Shown here piece after piece: positions 16,289-24,160 of a stretch of 64,000 nucleotides of DNA (its first letter is position 1; each line of letters opens with the position of its first letter). Under the pieces are notes generated by a model that saw only the letters and a list, made by a program, of their open reading frames with translations, was not told where the DNA came from and ran no database searches. This DNA comes from Myxococcales bacterium. Lineage in GTDB: Bacteria > Myxococcota_A > Polyangia > Polyangiales > Polyangiaceae. The stretch is from positions 39,033 to 103,032 of the forward strand of contig JACRDA010000354.1 in NCBI GenBank assembly GCA_016212965.1, given 5' to 3'. The translations under genes and the position numbers were made by a program.

Positions 16289-17386
16289 TCAACCCTCGGC
16301 GGCGGAGGCCCACGGGGCGGGTCGGCCGATCTTCGCCCAGAGCGCGAGGCCGTACGCGCGACCGAGCGCGCTCGCTGGCAGGTAGCAGTCGGGCTCGACG
16401 CGCTGCGGGGCGAGCACGGGCGGCGGGGCGGTCGGCTCGAGCAGCCGATCGAGGTCGGCGACGAGGTCCGCCGCCGAGGCGTAGCGGTTGTCGGGGTGTT
16501 TGCGCAGCAGCGTCAGGACCACGGCGTCGAGGTCTTTGCCGAGCTCCTCCCGCAGCCACGACGGCGGCGGGGGCTGGCTCGCGAGCTGGTGGGCGAGGTA
16601 GTCCTCGACGCTCGAGCCGCCGAAGGGCGTCTCGCCCGTGAACGCCCGGTAGAGGACGGTCCCGAGGCCGTAGAGGTCGGTGCGCGCGTCGCTCGGATCG
16701 GCGACGACCTGCTCGGGGGCCATGTACTCGACCGTGCCGAGCACCGTGCCGGCGTCGGTGATGCGGCGCTCGCGCAGAGAGGCCATGCCGAAGTCGATGA
16801 GCTTGACCCCGTGGGGCGCGCCGCCCTCGCTCGGCAGGACCAGGTTCCCGGGCTTGATGTCGCGGTGCACGACCCCGGACGCATGGACGGCGTCGAGCCC
16901 GAGCGCCGCCTGCCGCGCCACCTCGAGGGCGAGGAACGGGGCCATGGGCCCGAGCCGGCGCAGGTGACCGTCGAGCGATTCGCCGCGCACGAGCTCCATC
17001 ACCATGAAGGGGACCCCATCGACCTCGCCGCAGTCGTGCGTGCGGACCACGTTCGGGTGTCGGATGCGCATCGTGGCGCGCGCCTCGACGAGGAAGCGCT
17101 CGCGCTGCGTCGCGTCGTCCGCGACCTCGGGCGCGAGGATCTTGAGCGCTACCTTGCGGTCGAACCGGAGGTCGTCCGCGACGTAGACGCGCGCCATCGC
17201 GCCCGTCCCGAGCAGGCGCCGCGGCACGTAACGGTCGGCGATGCGCACGTCGACGGGCCAGGCCTGATCGGCCGTGGCGTGGGCCTCGAGCAGGGGGGTC
17301 CCGTCCCGCGGGCAGTAGCGCTCCCCGCCCGTGAAGTCCCCGTAGCAGCGGGTGCAGAAGCTTCTCTGTGGTGGCAGTGGCTGCAC
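16289..17386 (-). CDS. serine/threonine protein kinase with N-terminal zinc ribbon
   Basis: 365 residues from GTG 17386. The N-terminus has a CxxC...C half zinc ribbon (C11, C14, C25; YCPRDGTPLL), common in myxobacterial kinases. The kinase domain follows at about 51-310: glycine loop LLGTGAMARVYVA, Lys VALKIL (K82), catalytic loop VHRDIKPGN (D176), IDFG (D198) and VEYMAPEQ. This is a complete Hanks-type active kinase. No transmembrane helix or sensor domain follows; the ~50-residue tail is Pro-rich then mildly hydrophobic, so the enzyme is probably cytosolic. Its start is 105 bp beyond the pabB end, and it may be transcribed with or after pabAB. Targets are unknown. Confidence 0.92.
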   Translation of the reverse strand: MQPLPPQRSFCTRCYGDFTGGERYCPRDGTPLLEAHATADQAWPVDVRIADRYVPRRLLGTGAMARVYVADDLRFDRKVALKILAPEVADDATQRERFLVEARATMRIRHPNVVRTHDCGEVDGVPFMVMELVRGESLDGHLRRLGPMAPFLALEVARQAALGLDAVHASGVVHRDIKPGNLVLPSEGGAPHGVKLIDFGMASLRERRITDAGTVLGTVEYMAPEQVVADPSDARTDLYGLGTVLYRAFTGETPFGGSSVEDYLAHQLASQPPPPSWLREELGKDLDAVVLTLLRKHPDNRYASAADLVADLDRLLEPTAPPPVLAPQRVEPDCYLPASALGRAYGLALWAKIGRPAPWASAAEG

Positions 17387-17491
17387 GCGAACCCTCGGGG
17401 CCCCTCGTGGCGGGCGTTCGGTGCGAGGATGCGGGGGAAGGGCGCAGAGCGCAAGTCGGTGTCGGCTAGCCCACCCGCGGGCGACATCGAC

Positions 17492-18493
17492 CTACCGCAA
17501 CGCCCCGAGCTTCACGTCGAGCTCCGCGCGCTCGCGCTCGGGGTCCGAGTCGAACACGATGCCGCCTCCGACGCCGTAGGTGAACGGGCCGGTGCCCTCG
17601 CGCCACGCCGTGCGGATGAGCAGGCTCGCCCGGACGCGCCCCTCCGAGGCGAAGGCGAGCGCCCCGCAGTAGGGGCCGCGCAGGGAAGGCTCGAGGGCCC
17701 GGATCATGGCGAGCGCGGCCCTTTTGGGGGCGCCCGTGACCGAGCCTCCGGGGTGGAGCGCCTCGAGCACCGCGACGACGCTCGCGCGCAGCGGGCGGGG
17801 AGGGAGCTCGCCCTCGATCTCGCTCACGGTCTGCAGGGCGTAGGGCAGGGCGAGCGTGCGGCGCGCGGCGACGACCCGGACGGAGCGGGGGCGGCACACG
17901 GACGTGAGGTCGTTGCGCACGAGGTCCGTGATCATGGCGAGCTCGGCCGCGTCCTTCGGGCTCGCCTCGAGGTCCGCCGCGGCGTCGGGTGCGGCCGTGC
18001 CCTTCATCGGCTCCGAGCGCACGCGCGTGCCGTCGATGGCGAAGAAGAGCTCGGGCGAGCCCGACACGACCTCGAGGCCCCCCGGCAGGCGCAGCCACGC
18101 CGCGAAGCGCGCCTGCCCACCCGCCGAGAGGCGCGCGAAGAGCGCGGCGGGCGAGACCAGGGAGAGGCTCGCCCGGACCGTGAGGCACACCTGGTACACG
18201 TCCCCCGCCGCGATGGCGGCGCGGATGCGCTCGACGTCGCGCGCGTGCCCGTCGGCGTGCAGGGTGACCTCGGGCGTCGCGGGCGCGACGTCGAGCTCGA
18301 GCGCGACCGGGCGCGCGTCCCCGGCGAACGCCAGGCACTCGCGCCCGGGGAGCTCGAAGGGCGCGAGCCAGAGCACGGGGGCGTCGGCGCCGGCCCGGAG
18401 GTTCGTGACGAGCGTGAAGTCCGTGGCCCCGGCACCGAAGCCCCGACCGAGGAGCGCGAAGCCGCGCCGCGCCGCGAGCTCGGACCGCTTCAC
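17492..18493 (-). CDS. pabB: aminodeoxychorismate synthase component I
   Basis: 333 residues beginning at GTG 18493, which overlaps the pabA stop by 4 bp (GTGA). It is the chorismate-binding catalytic domain: the terminal motifs VRSEPMKGTA, LVRNDL, the LQTVSEIEGEL segment, HPGGSVTGAPK and YCGALAF, then TYGVGGGIVFDSD. It converts chorismate plus ammonia (from PabA) to 4-amino-4-deoxychorismate for folate. It is shorter than TrpE (~500) because the N-terminal non-catalytic region is reduced, which favours PabB over anthranilate synthase. pabC is not present in the window. Confidence 0.9.
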   Translation of the reverse strand: MKRSELAARRGFALLGRGFGAGATDFTLVTNLRAGADAPVLWLAPFELPGRECLAFAGDARPVALELDVAPATPEVTLHADGHARDVERIRAAIAAGDVYQVCLTVRASLSLVSPAALFARLSAGGQARFAAWLRLPGGLEVVSGSPELFFAIDGTRVRSEPMKGTAAPDAAADLEASPKDAAELAMITDLVRNDLTSVCRPRSVRVVAARRTLALPYALQTVSEIEGELPPRPLRASVVAVLEALHPGGSVTGAPKRAALAMIRALEPSLRGPYCGALAFASEGRVRASLLIRTAWREGTGPFTYGVGGGIVFDSDPERERAELDVKLGALR

Positions 18494-19053
18494 GGCAGGG
18501 CCTCGAAGAAGCTCGTGAGCATGCGCTCGCCCTCCGGCGTCGCGTAGGAGTCGGGGTGGAACTGGAGCCCCGCGATGGGGAGCGTCGCGTGCTCGATCGC
18601 CATCGGGATGCCGTCCTCCGTTGCCGCGACGATGCGGAGCGGCGGGACGACCTCGGCGAGCGACAGCGAGTGATAGCGCATGACCGTGTGCGGCCCGCGA
18701 AAGGCAGCGAAGAAGCGCGAGGGCAGGAACTCGGCGCGCGCCGTCTTGCCGTGGCAGGGCGTCGACCGCACGAGCAGCGCCCCGAACGCGAGCCCGATCG
18801 CCTGGTGCCCGAGGCAGATGCCGAGCAGCGGCTTGTGCTCCGCCGCGGCGAAGCGCACGAGCTCGACCAGGCCCGCGCGCTCGGGATCGGTCGGCCCCGG
18901 ACCGAGGACGACGGCGTCGCAGGCGCGCAGGCGCTCGGGCGCTCTTGCGACGGCGCGGCCGGACGCGATCGTGACGGCCTCGCGGCCGACCGGCAGCCGG
19001 TCGACGACGTTCCAGCTGAAGGAGTCTTCGTTCTCGAGGAAGAGGACGTGCAT
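18490..19053 (-). CDS. pabA: glutamine amidotransferase, PabA/TrpG type
   Basis: 187 residues from ATG 19053; a GTG at 19077 would add eight residues and neither start has a clear ribosome site. It is a class-I amidotransferase: VLFLENEDSFSWNVVD opening, VLGPGPTDP, nucleophile loop LLGICLGHQAIG, and the His/Glu pair in LQFHPDSYATPEG. It hydrolyses glutamine and channels ammonia to the overlapping pabB product. It might serve anthranilate synthase too, as in amphibolic PabA, but no trpE is nearby. Confidence 0.9.
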   Translation of the reverse strand: MHVLFLENEDSFSWNVVDRLPVGREAVTIASGRAVARAPERLRACDAVVLGPGPTDPERAGLVELVRFAAAEHKPLLGICLGHQAIGLAFGALLVRSTPCHGKTARAEFLPSRFFAAFRGPHTVMRYHSLSLAEVVPPLRIVAATEDGIPMAIEHATLPIAGLQFHPDSYATPEGERMLTSFFEALP

Positions 19054-19126
19054 CGCGATGGGGACCGGTCTCGACACGAGATACTAGCTCGTGACAGCGC
19101 TCTGCCACACGGCTACGCCCGGCGCG

Positions 19127-19933
19127 ATGGCCGACGAGCGAGGGCAGGCGCCGCTCCGGGCGCTCACGGTGGCGGAGCTCCTCCGCGAGCTCGAGCGCGA
19201 GCGTGCGAGCGTGACGGGACCCGCGATGCTGGCGTGCGACTGCGACGGCACCCTGTGGCGCGGGGACGTCGGCGAGGCGCAGCTCGAGCGCTTGCTCGCC
19301 GTCGACGGCGTGCGCGAGGCGGCGCGTGACGCGCTCCTAGCCGAGGGGCGCGCCGCTCACCTCGCGCTCGACGCCGCGGACTCCCCGACGGCGCTCGCGG
19401 CCGGCCTGTACGCCGGGTACCGTAGCGGGCGGTATCGCGACGCCGACGCCTTCGCGATGATGGCGTGGGTGTTCGCCGGGTACGACGCGGGCGAGCTCGA
19501 GGCCTTCGCGGACCGCACGCTCGACGCCTTCGGCCTCGCGACCGCCCTCCGACAACCGCTGCGGGCCGTGCTCGCGTGGGCCGAGGCGAACGACACCGAG
19601 GTGTGGCTCGTGTCCGCTTCCCCCCTCGCCATCGTGGCCCGCGCCGCGCTGCGCATGGGCATCCCGGTCGAGCGCGTGATCGCCGTGACGCCGCGCGTGG
19701 GCGGCGGCGTGGTCGAGCCCGGGCTCGCCGCGCCACTCTCCTACGGCCACGGCAAGATCGAGCGGCTGCGCGCGGTGCGGCCCGCCCACGAGCTCATCGC
19801 GGCGTTCGGCGACAGCGCGTACGACCTCGAGCTGCTCGCGGCCGCGCGCGTGCCGGTGGCCGTGGCACCCGGCCCCGCGCTCCGCGCGCGCGCCGCCGAG
19901 CTGCCGCGCATGGTCGAGCTCGTCGAGATCTAG
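19127..19933 (+). CDS. HAD-superfamily phosphatase (PSPase-like)
   Basis: About 268 residues from ATG 19127 (GTG 19091 is possible). HAD motif I is ACDCDGTLWRGD. Motif II is in LVSASPLAIV, followed by the Lys of YGHGKIERL and motif IV AFGDSAYDLELL. A helical cap inserted after motif I resembles the phosphoserine-phosphatase (subclass IB) type. The substrate is unknown. It ends 5 bp before an ABC-importer ATPase gene on the same strand, so it may dephosphorylate a substrate brought in by that importer (inference). Confidence 0.85.
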   Translation: MADERGQAPLRALTVAELLRELERERASVTGPAMLACDCDGTLWRGDVGEAQLERLLAVDGVREAARDALLAEGRAAHLALDAADSPTALAAGLYAGYRSGRYRDADAFAMMAWVFAGYDAGELEAFADRTLDAFGLATALRQPLRAVLAWAEANDTEVWLVSASPLAIVARAALRMGIPVERVIAVTPRVGGGVVEPGLAAPLSYGHGKIERLRAVRPAHELIAAFGDSAYDLELLAAARVPVAVAPGPALRARAAELPRMVELVEI

Positions 19934-19938
19934 CGGCG

Positions 19939-21114
19939 ATGGCGTCGATCTCGATCCGCGGGCTCGGCAAGCGCTACGCACGCGTCGACGGCGACGGCGC
20001 GCGAGTCTCCGGGCGTCGGCGCGGCGAGCCCCCGCCCGCAGCGCTCGCGGCGCTCGATCTCGAGGTCGCCGACGGCGAGCTCGTCGTCGTCGTGGGTCCG
20101 AGCGGTTGCGGCAAATCGACGCTGCTCCGCCTCGTCGCGGGCCTCGAGACCCCGGACACGGGCACGGTGGTCCTCGGCGGGCGCGACCTCGCGGGTGTGC
20201 CGCCGCAGGCGCGCGACGTCTCCATGGTGTTCCAGGGCTACGCGCTCTACCCGCACCTCTCGGTGCGCGACAACATCGGCTTCCCGCTCAAGATGCGCCG
20301 CGTGGCGCGCCCCGAGCGCGAGCGCCGCGTGCGCGAGGCGGCGGCCCTCGTCGGGCTCGAGGCGCTCCTCGGGCGGCGGCCGGGCGAGCTGTCCGGCGGC
20401 GAGCGGCAGCGGGTCGCGATGGCGCGGGCGATCGTGCGCTCGCCGCAGGCCTTCCTCTTCGACGAGCCGCTCTCGAACCTCGACGCGAAGCTCCGGGCCG
20501 AGCTTCGCCTCGAGATCGCCGCGCTCGTGCGCCGGCTCGGCGTGACCTCGCTCTACGTCACGCACGATCAGGTCGAGGCCATGACGATGGCCGACCGCGT
20601 GGTCGTCCTCCGCGCGGGCGAGCTGCAGCAAGAGGGCCCCGCGCGCGCCGTCTACGAGGCGCCCGCGAACGTGTTCGTGGCGGGCTTCCTCGGCACGCCG
20701 ACCATGAACCTCGTCCCCGTCGAGCGCGTCGCCGGCGAGGCCCGGGCACCGGGGCTCGCGCTTCCCCTCCCGGCGCTCTTCGCCGACGAGCTCCGCACGC
20801 AAGCCTTCGACGGTGCGCTCGTCGTGGGCGTGCGTCCCGAGGCGCTCGGGCTCGGGCCGGAGCGCGAGGGCGACGTGCGCATAGGGGCGCGGGTCACGGC
20901 CGTCGAGCCGCTCGGCGCCGAGACCTACCTCTACGTCGAAGCCGACGGCACGCGCCTGTCGGCGCGCCTGCCCGGCTTCGTCCCGCTCGCGGTGGGCCGC
21001 CGAGCCACGCTCGCCGTCGCGCCCGGCACGCTCCACTGGTTCGACGCCGGCAGCGGACGCCGGCTCCACCCCGGCGCCCGCCCCGAGCCGGCGCAGGCAG
21101 TCGAGGCACCATGA
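19939..21114 (+). CDS. ABC importer ATPase (UgpC/MalK-like)
   Basis: 391 residues from ATG 19939. The nucleotide-binding domain shows Walker A VGPSGCGKSTLL, the Q-loop VFQGYALYPHLSV, signature LSGGERQRVAMARAI, Walker B AFLFDEPLSNLDA and the switch His in LYVTHDQVEAM. The C-terminal third is the TOBE/OB regulatory region (VVGVRPEALGL, VEPLGAETYLYVEADG) typical of carbohydrate importers of the MalK/UgpC class. Oddly, about 18 extra residues rich in Gly/Arg (RVDGDGARVSGRRRGEPPP) sit in the first beta-sheet before the Walker A. It overlaps the following substrate-binding gene by 4 bp. Confidence 0.92.
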   Translation: MASISIRGLGKRYARVDGDGARVSGRRRGEPPPAALAALDLEVADGELVVVVGPSGCGKSTLLRLVAGLETPDTGTVVLGGRDLAGVPPQARDVSMVFQGYALYPHLSVRDNIGFPLKMRRVARPERERRVREAAALVGLEALLGRRPGELSGGERQRVAMARAIVRSPQAFLFDEPLSNLDAKLRAELRLEIAALVRRLGVTSLYVTHDQVEAMTMADRVVVLRAGELQQEGPARAVYEAPANVFVAGFLGTPTMNLVPVERVAGEARAPGLALPLPALFADELRTQAFDGALVVGVRPEALGLGPEREGDVRIGARVTAVEPLGAETYLYVEADGTRLSARLPGFVPLAVGRRATLAVAPGTLHWFDAGSGRRLHPGARPEPAQAVEAP

Positions 21115-22418
21115 GGGACGCGCTCGACCGTCGCGCCCTGCTCGGCGCAGGCGCCGCCGGCGCGGCTGCGCTCCTCGCGGGCGGAGCGGGTGGCGCGAGC
21201 GGTTGCGCTCGCGAGCGCGACGACGGGCGCACGGTGTCGCTCTGGTTCAGCTACGGCGGCAACAACCGCAAGGTGCTGCTCGAGCTCGTCGAGCGCTTCC
21301 ACGCCGCGCAGGACGCGATTCGCGTGCACGCGGTCTACCAGGGCGACTACTTCGAGGGGCTCGCCAAGCTGCGCACGGCGGCCTTCGCCGGCGCCACCCC
21401 CACCGTGAGCCACGTGGTCGGCGAGATCGTGCCGTACCTGGTCGAGGCCGGCGCGCTCGAGCCGCTCGACGACGTCGGCGCCGACGTTCTCGCGGATCTC
21501 GTCCCCGAGCTCTCGCAACAGGGCAGCTACACCGGCGGCCCGGACGCCGTGTACGCTCTGCCCTTCAACCGCTCGGTGCCGATCGCCTACTACGACGCGG
21601 ACGTCTTCGCGGCCGAGGGGCTCCGGCCGCCAACCACCTGGCCGGAGCTCCGCCAGACTGCGCAGCGGCTCCTCGGGCGCAACGCCGACGGCACGGTGAC
21701 GCGCTGGGGCTTCGAGTGCCCGATCGACTGGTGGTTCTGGAACGCGCTCGTCGGGCAGGCGGGGGGCGCGCTCGTGGACGCCGCCGGGCGGGTCGACTTC
21801 GGGGGCGAGGCGGGCGTGCGCGCGCTCGAGCTCTGGCAGACCCTGGTGCACGAGGACGGCACGATGAAGCCGCCGCCCGGCCGCGACTACAACGCTTGGG
21901 AGGCCACGAACACGGACTTCCTCGGCGGGCGCGTCGCGCTCATCTGGACCTCGACGGCCTTCGTCCGCTACCTCGAGGACAACGCGAAGTTCCAGGTGCG
22001 CGCGGCGCCTCTGCCCGCGGGCGAGCGCCCGGCGGTGCCCACGGGCGGCACGATGTGGGTGATGCCGCGGCCCACGCCCGGCGTGCCCGTGAGCCCGGCG
22101 CGCAAGCGTGCGGGGCTCGCGTTCCTGCGCTTCATGCTCGCGCCCGAGCAGGCGAGCTACTGGGCGACCTCCACGGGCTACCTGCCCGTGTCGCGCCGCG
22201 GGCTCGCCGACCTCGAGGCGGGCGGCTTCTTCCGCGAGCACCCGAACCACCGGGTCGCGGTCGAGGCGGTGGCCGCGGCGCGACCCTGGCCCTGGCACGC
22301 GGAGCTCTTCCGCTGGCAGCGCGAGATCATCCAGCCGCGGCTCGAGGACGCCGTGCTCCGCGCGCGCGACGCCCGGGCGCTGCTCGCCGAGGCCCGGGCG
22401 CTCGTGGGGGGCACGTGA
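21111..22418 (+). CDS. ABC substrate-binding lipoprotein (UgpB-like)
   Basis: 435 residues from ATG 21111, overlapping the ATPase stop (ATGA). The N-terminus is DRRALLGAGAAGAAALLAGG..., a Tat-like/lipoprotein signal ending ASGC. The body is a family-1 extracellular solute-binding fold: SLWFSYGGNNRKVLLELVERF, TVSHVVGEIVPYLVEAG, YALPFNRSVPIAYYDADVF, AAEGLRPPTTWPELRQTAQ and VALIWTSTAFVRYL. This is the pattern of glycerol-3-phosphate or sugar binders; the ligand cannot be read from sequence. It feeds the two permeases that follow. Confidence 0.9.
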   Translation: MRDALDRRALLGAGAAGAAALLAGGAGGASGCARERDDGRTVSLWFSYGGNNRKVLLELVERFHAAQDAIRVHAVYQGDYFEGLAKLRTAAFAGATPTVSHVVGEIVPYLVEAGALEPLDDVGADVLADLVPELSQQGSYTGGPDAVYALPFNRSVPIAYYDADVFAAEGLRPPTTWPELRQTAQRLLGRNADGTVTRWGFECPIDWWFWNALVGQAGGALVDAAGRVDFGGEAGVRALELWQTLVHEDGTMKPPPGRDYNAWEATNTDFLGGRVALIWTSTAFVRYLEDNAKFQVRAAPLPAGERPAVPTGGTMWVMPRPTPGVPVSPARKRAGLAFLRFMLAPEQASYWATSTGYLPVSRRGLADLEAGGFFREHPNHRVAVEAVAAARPWPWHAELFRWQREIIQPRLEDAVLRARDARALLAEARALVGGT

Positions 22419-23293
22419 GACCCGCGCACCGCAGGGATCCGTATCTCTTGCTCTTGCCGACCCTGGCCACGCTGGGGGTGTTCTTCCTCTACCCGCTCGG
22501 GCGCGCGCTCTACCAGAGCTTCTTCGCGTGGGATCTGCTCACGCCGCCGCGCTTCGTCGGCACCGACAACTACCGGGAGCTCGCGGCGAGCGGCGAGCTC
22601 GTGGCCGTCTTCTTGCGCACGCTTGCCTACAGCGCCGTCGTCGTGTCGCTGTCGGTCGTGCTCGGCATCGCGCTCGCGCTCGCCCTCAACCGGCGCGGCC
22701 TCGTGTACGCGTTCGTGCGCGGCGCCGTCTTCAGCGCTTACGTCGTGTCGTGGGTCGCGGTCGCCCTGCTCTGGACGTGGATCCTCGACGGCGAGAACGG
22801 CGTCGTCGCGGCGGGTTTCCGCGCGCTCGGGTTGCGCTCGCCCGCCTGGCTGTCGGATCCGACGTGGGCGCCCATCGCGCTCGCGCTCGTCACCGTGTGG
22901 AAGGTCGCCGGCTACGCGATGGTCATCTTCCTGGCGGGCCTGCAGGACATCCCGCGACCGGTGCTCGAGGCGGCGGCGCTCGACGGCGCGGGTCCGTGGC
23001 GGCGCTTCTGGCACGTCACCTGGCCGCTGCTCCGCCCGACGGCCGCCTTCGTCGGCACGACGAGCCTCATCCTCTCCTTCCAGGCCTTCGACGTGGTGCG
23101 CGTCATGACGCAGGGCGGGCCCGTGCGCTCCACGACCGTGTTCGTCTACGCGATCTACGAGCAGGTGTTCCTGAACCTGCGGGTCGGCAAGGCGAGCGCG
23201 CTCACGGTCGTCTTCTTCCTCCTGCTCATCGGCCTCACCGGCCTGCAGCTCTGGGCCTGGCGCCTGTCGGCTCGGCGCGGAGCGCAGGCATGA
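22415..23293 (+). CDS. ABC sugar-type permease 1 (UgpA-like)
   Basis: 292 residues from GTG 22415, overlapping the previous stop (GTGA). It has six hydrophobic helices, beginning YLLLLPTLATLGVFFLYPLG. The MalF/UgpA-type coupling loop EAAALDGAGPWRRFWHVTWPLLRP (EAA motif) contacts the ATPase. It forms a heterodimer with the downstream permease. It belongs to one transcript HAD-ATPase-SBP-permease-permease. Confidence 0.93.
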   Translation: MRPAHRRDPYLLLLPTLATLGVFFLYPLGRALYQSFFAWDLLTPPRFVGTDNYRELAASGELVAVFLRTLAYSAVVVSLSVVLGIALALALNRRGLVYAFVRGAVFSAYVVSWVAVALLWTWILDGENGVVAAGFRALGLRSPAWLSDPTWAPIALALVTVWKVAGYAMVIFLAGLQDIPRPVLEAAALDGAGPWRRFWHVTWPLLRPTAAFVGTTSLILSFQAFDVVRVMTQGGPVRSTTVFVYAIYEQVFLNLRVGKASALTVVFFLLLIGLTGLQLWAWRLSARRGAQA

Positions 23294-24150
23294 GCCTCCT
23301 GCGATTTCTCTTCCGTCTGGCACTCGCGCTGCGCGCCAACCCGTCCCGCGTGGCCTCGCACGCGGTGCTCGTCCTCGCGGGCGTGGTGTGGCTCGCGCCC
23401 TACGCCTGGATGGTGCTCACGTCGCTCAAGACCCTGCCCGAGATCGTCTCGGCGCCGGCCTACCCGCTGCCGTCGTCCATCCATCTCGAGGCCTACCGCG
23501 AGGTGTTCCGCGCCGTCCCGGTGCTGCGCTACCTCGGCAACACGCTCGCGATGGCGCTCGCCATCGCGTTGCTCCAGATCGCCCTCGCGCTGCCGGCGGG
23601 CTACGCGCTCGCGAAGCTGCACTTCACGGGCCGGCGGCTCGCCTTCGGCCTCGTCCTCGCGTGTCTCGTCATCCCGGCCCAGGTCACCTTCGTGCCCGTG
23701 TTCACCATGCTCGGCCCCATCGGCTGGGTGAACACCATGGCGGCGCTGGTGCTGCCCTTCGGTGTGAGCGCGCTCGGCACGTTCCTGGTGCGCCAGGCGC
23801 TCTTGGCCGTGCCCGACGAGGTCATCGAGGCCGCGCGGCTCGACGGCGCGAGCGAGCTCTACATCGTCTACCGGGTGCTCGGCCCGATGCTCGGGCCGAC
23901 CCTCACGGCGCTGTTTCTCTTCAGCTTCGTCTTCCACTACAACGACTACTTCTGGCCCCTCATGATGACCACGGACGACAGCGTGCGGACCCTGCCCCTC
24001 GGCATCGCGCTCCTGCGCGAGCAGGGCACGGGCAGCCGCTGGCACATCCTCATGGCCGGCAACGCCGTCCTTTCCCTGCCCGTGCTCGCCGTGTTCGCGC
24101 TCGCGCAGCGGCGGATCTTGCGCGCCGTGACGGCCAGGCCCGTGGGCTGA
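23290..24150 (+). CDS. ABC sugar-type permease 2 (UgpE-like)
   Basis: 286 residues, ATG 23290 overlapping the previous stop (ATGA). It has six predicted helices; the region LAPYAWMVLTSLKTLPEI near the N-terminus and the EAA motif EAARLDGASELYIVYRVLGPMLGP are typical of the MalG/UgpE class. It partners with the upstream permease. Downstream, 10 bp away, is a large membrane-anchored protein of unknown function. Confidence 0.93.
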   Translation: MSLLRFLFRLALALRANPSRVASHAVLVLAGVVWLAPYAWMVLTSLKTLPEIVSAPAYPLPSSIHLEAYREVFRAVPVLRYLGNTLAMALAIALLQIALALPAGYALAKLHFTGRRLAFGLVLACLVIPAQVTFVPVFTMLGPIGWVNTMAALVLPFGVSALGTFLVRQALLAVPDEVIEAARLDGASELYIVYRVLGPMLGPTLTALFLFSFVFHYNDYFWPLMMTTDDSVRTLPLGIALLREQGTGSRWHILMAGNAVLSLPVLAVFALAQRRILRAVTARPVG

Positions 24151-24160
24151 GCGACGCCCG

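Noticed and set aside
17365-17390. TGGCAG...TGC as a sigma54 promoter
   Set aside because: The GG and GC elements are 2 bp too close and lie inside the kinase's 5' end.
17149-17487. Alternative frame at the kinase N-terminus with ACSHCHHRE, suggestive of a different zinc ribbon
   Set aside because: The frame loses the kinase after a few residues; the GTG 17386 frame gives a proper CxxC...C ribbon directly followed by the kinase.
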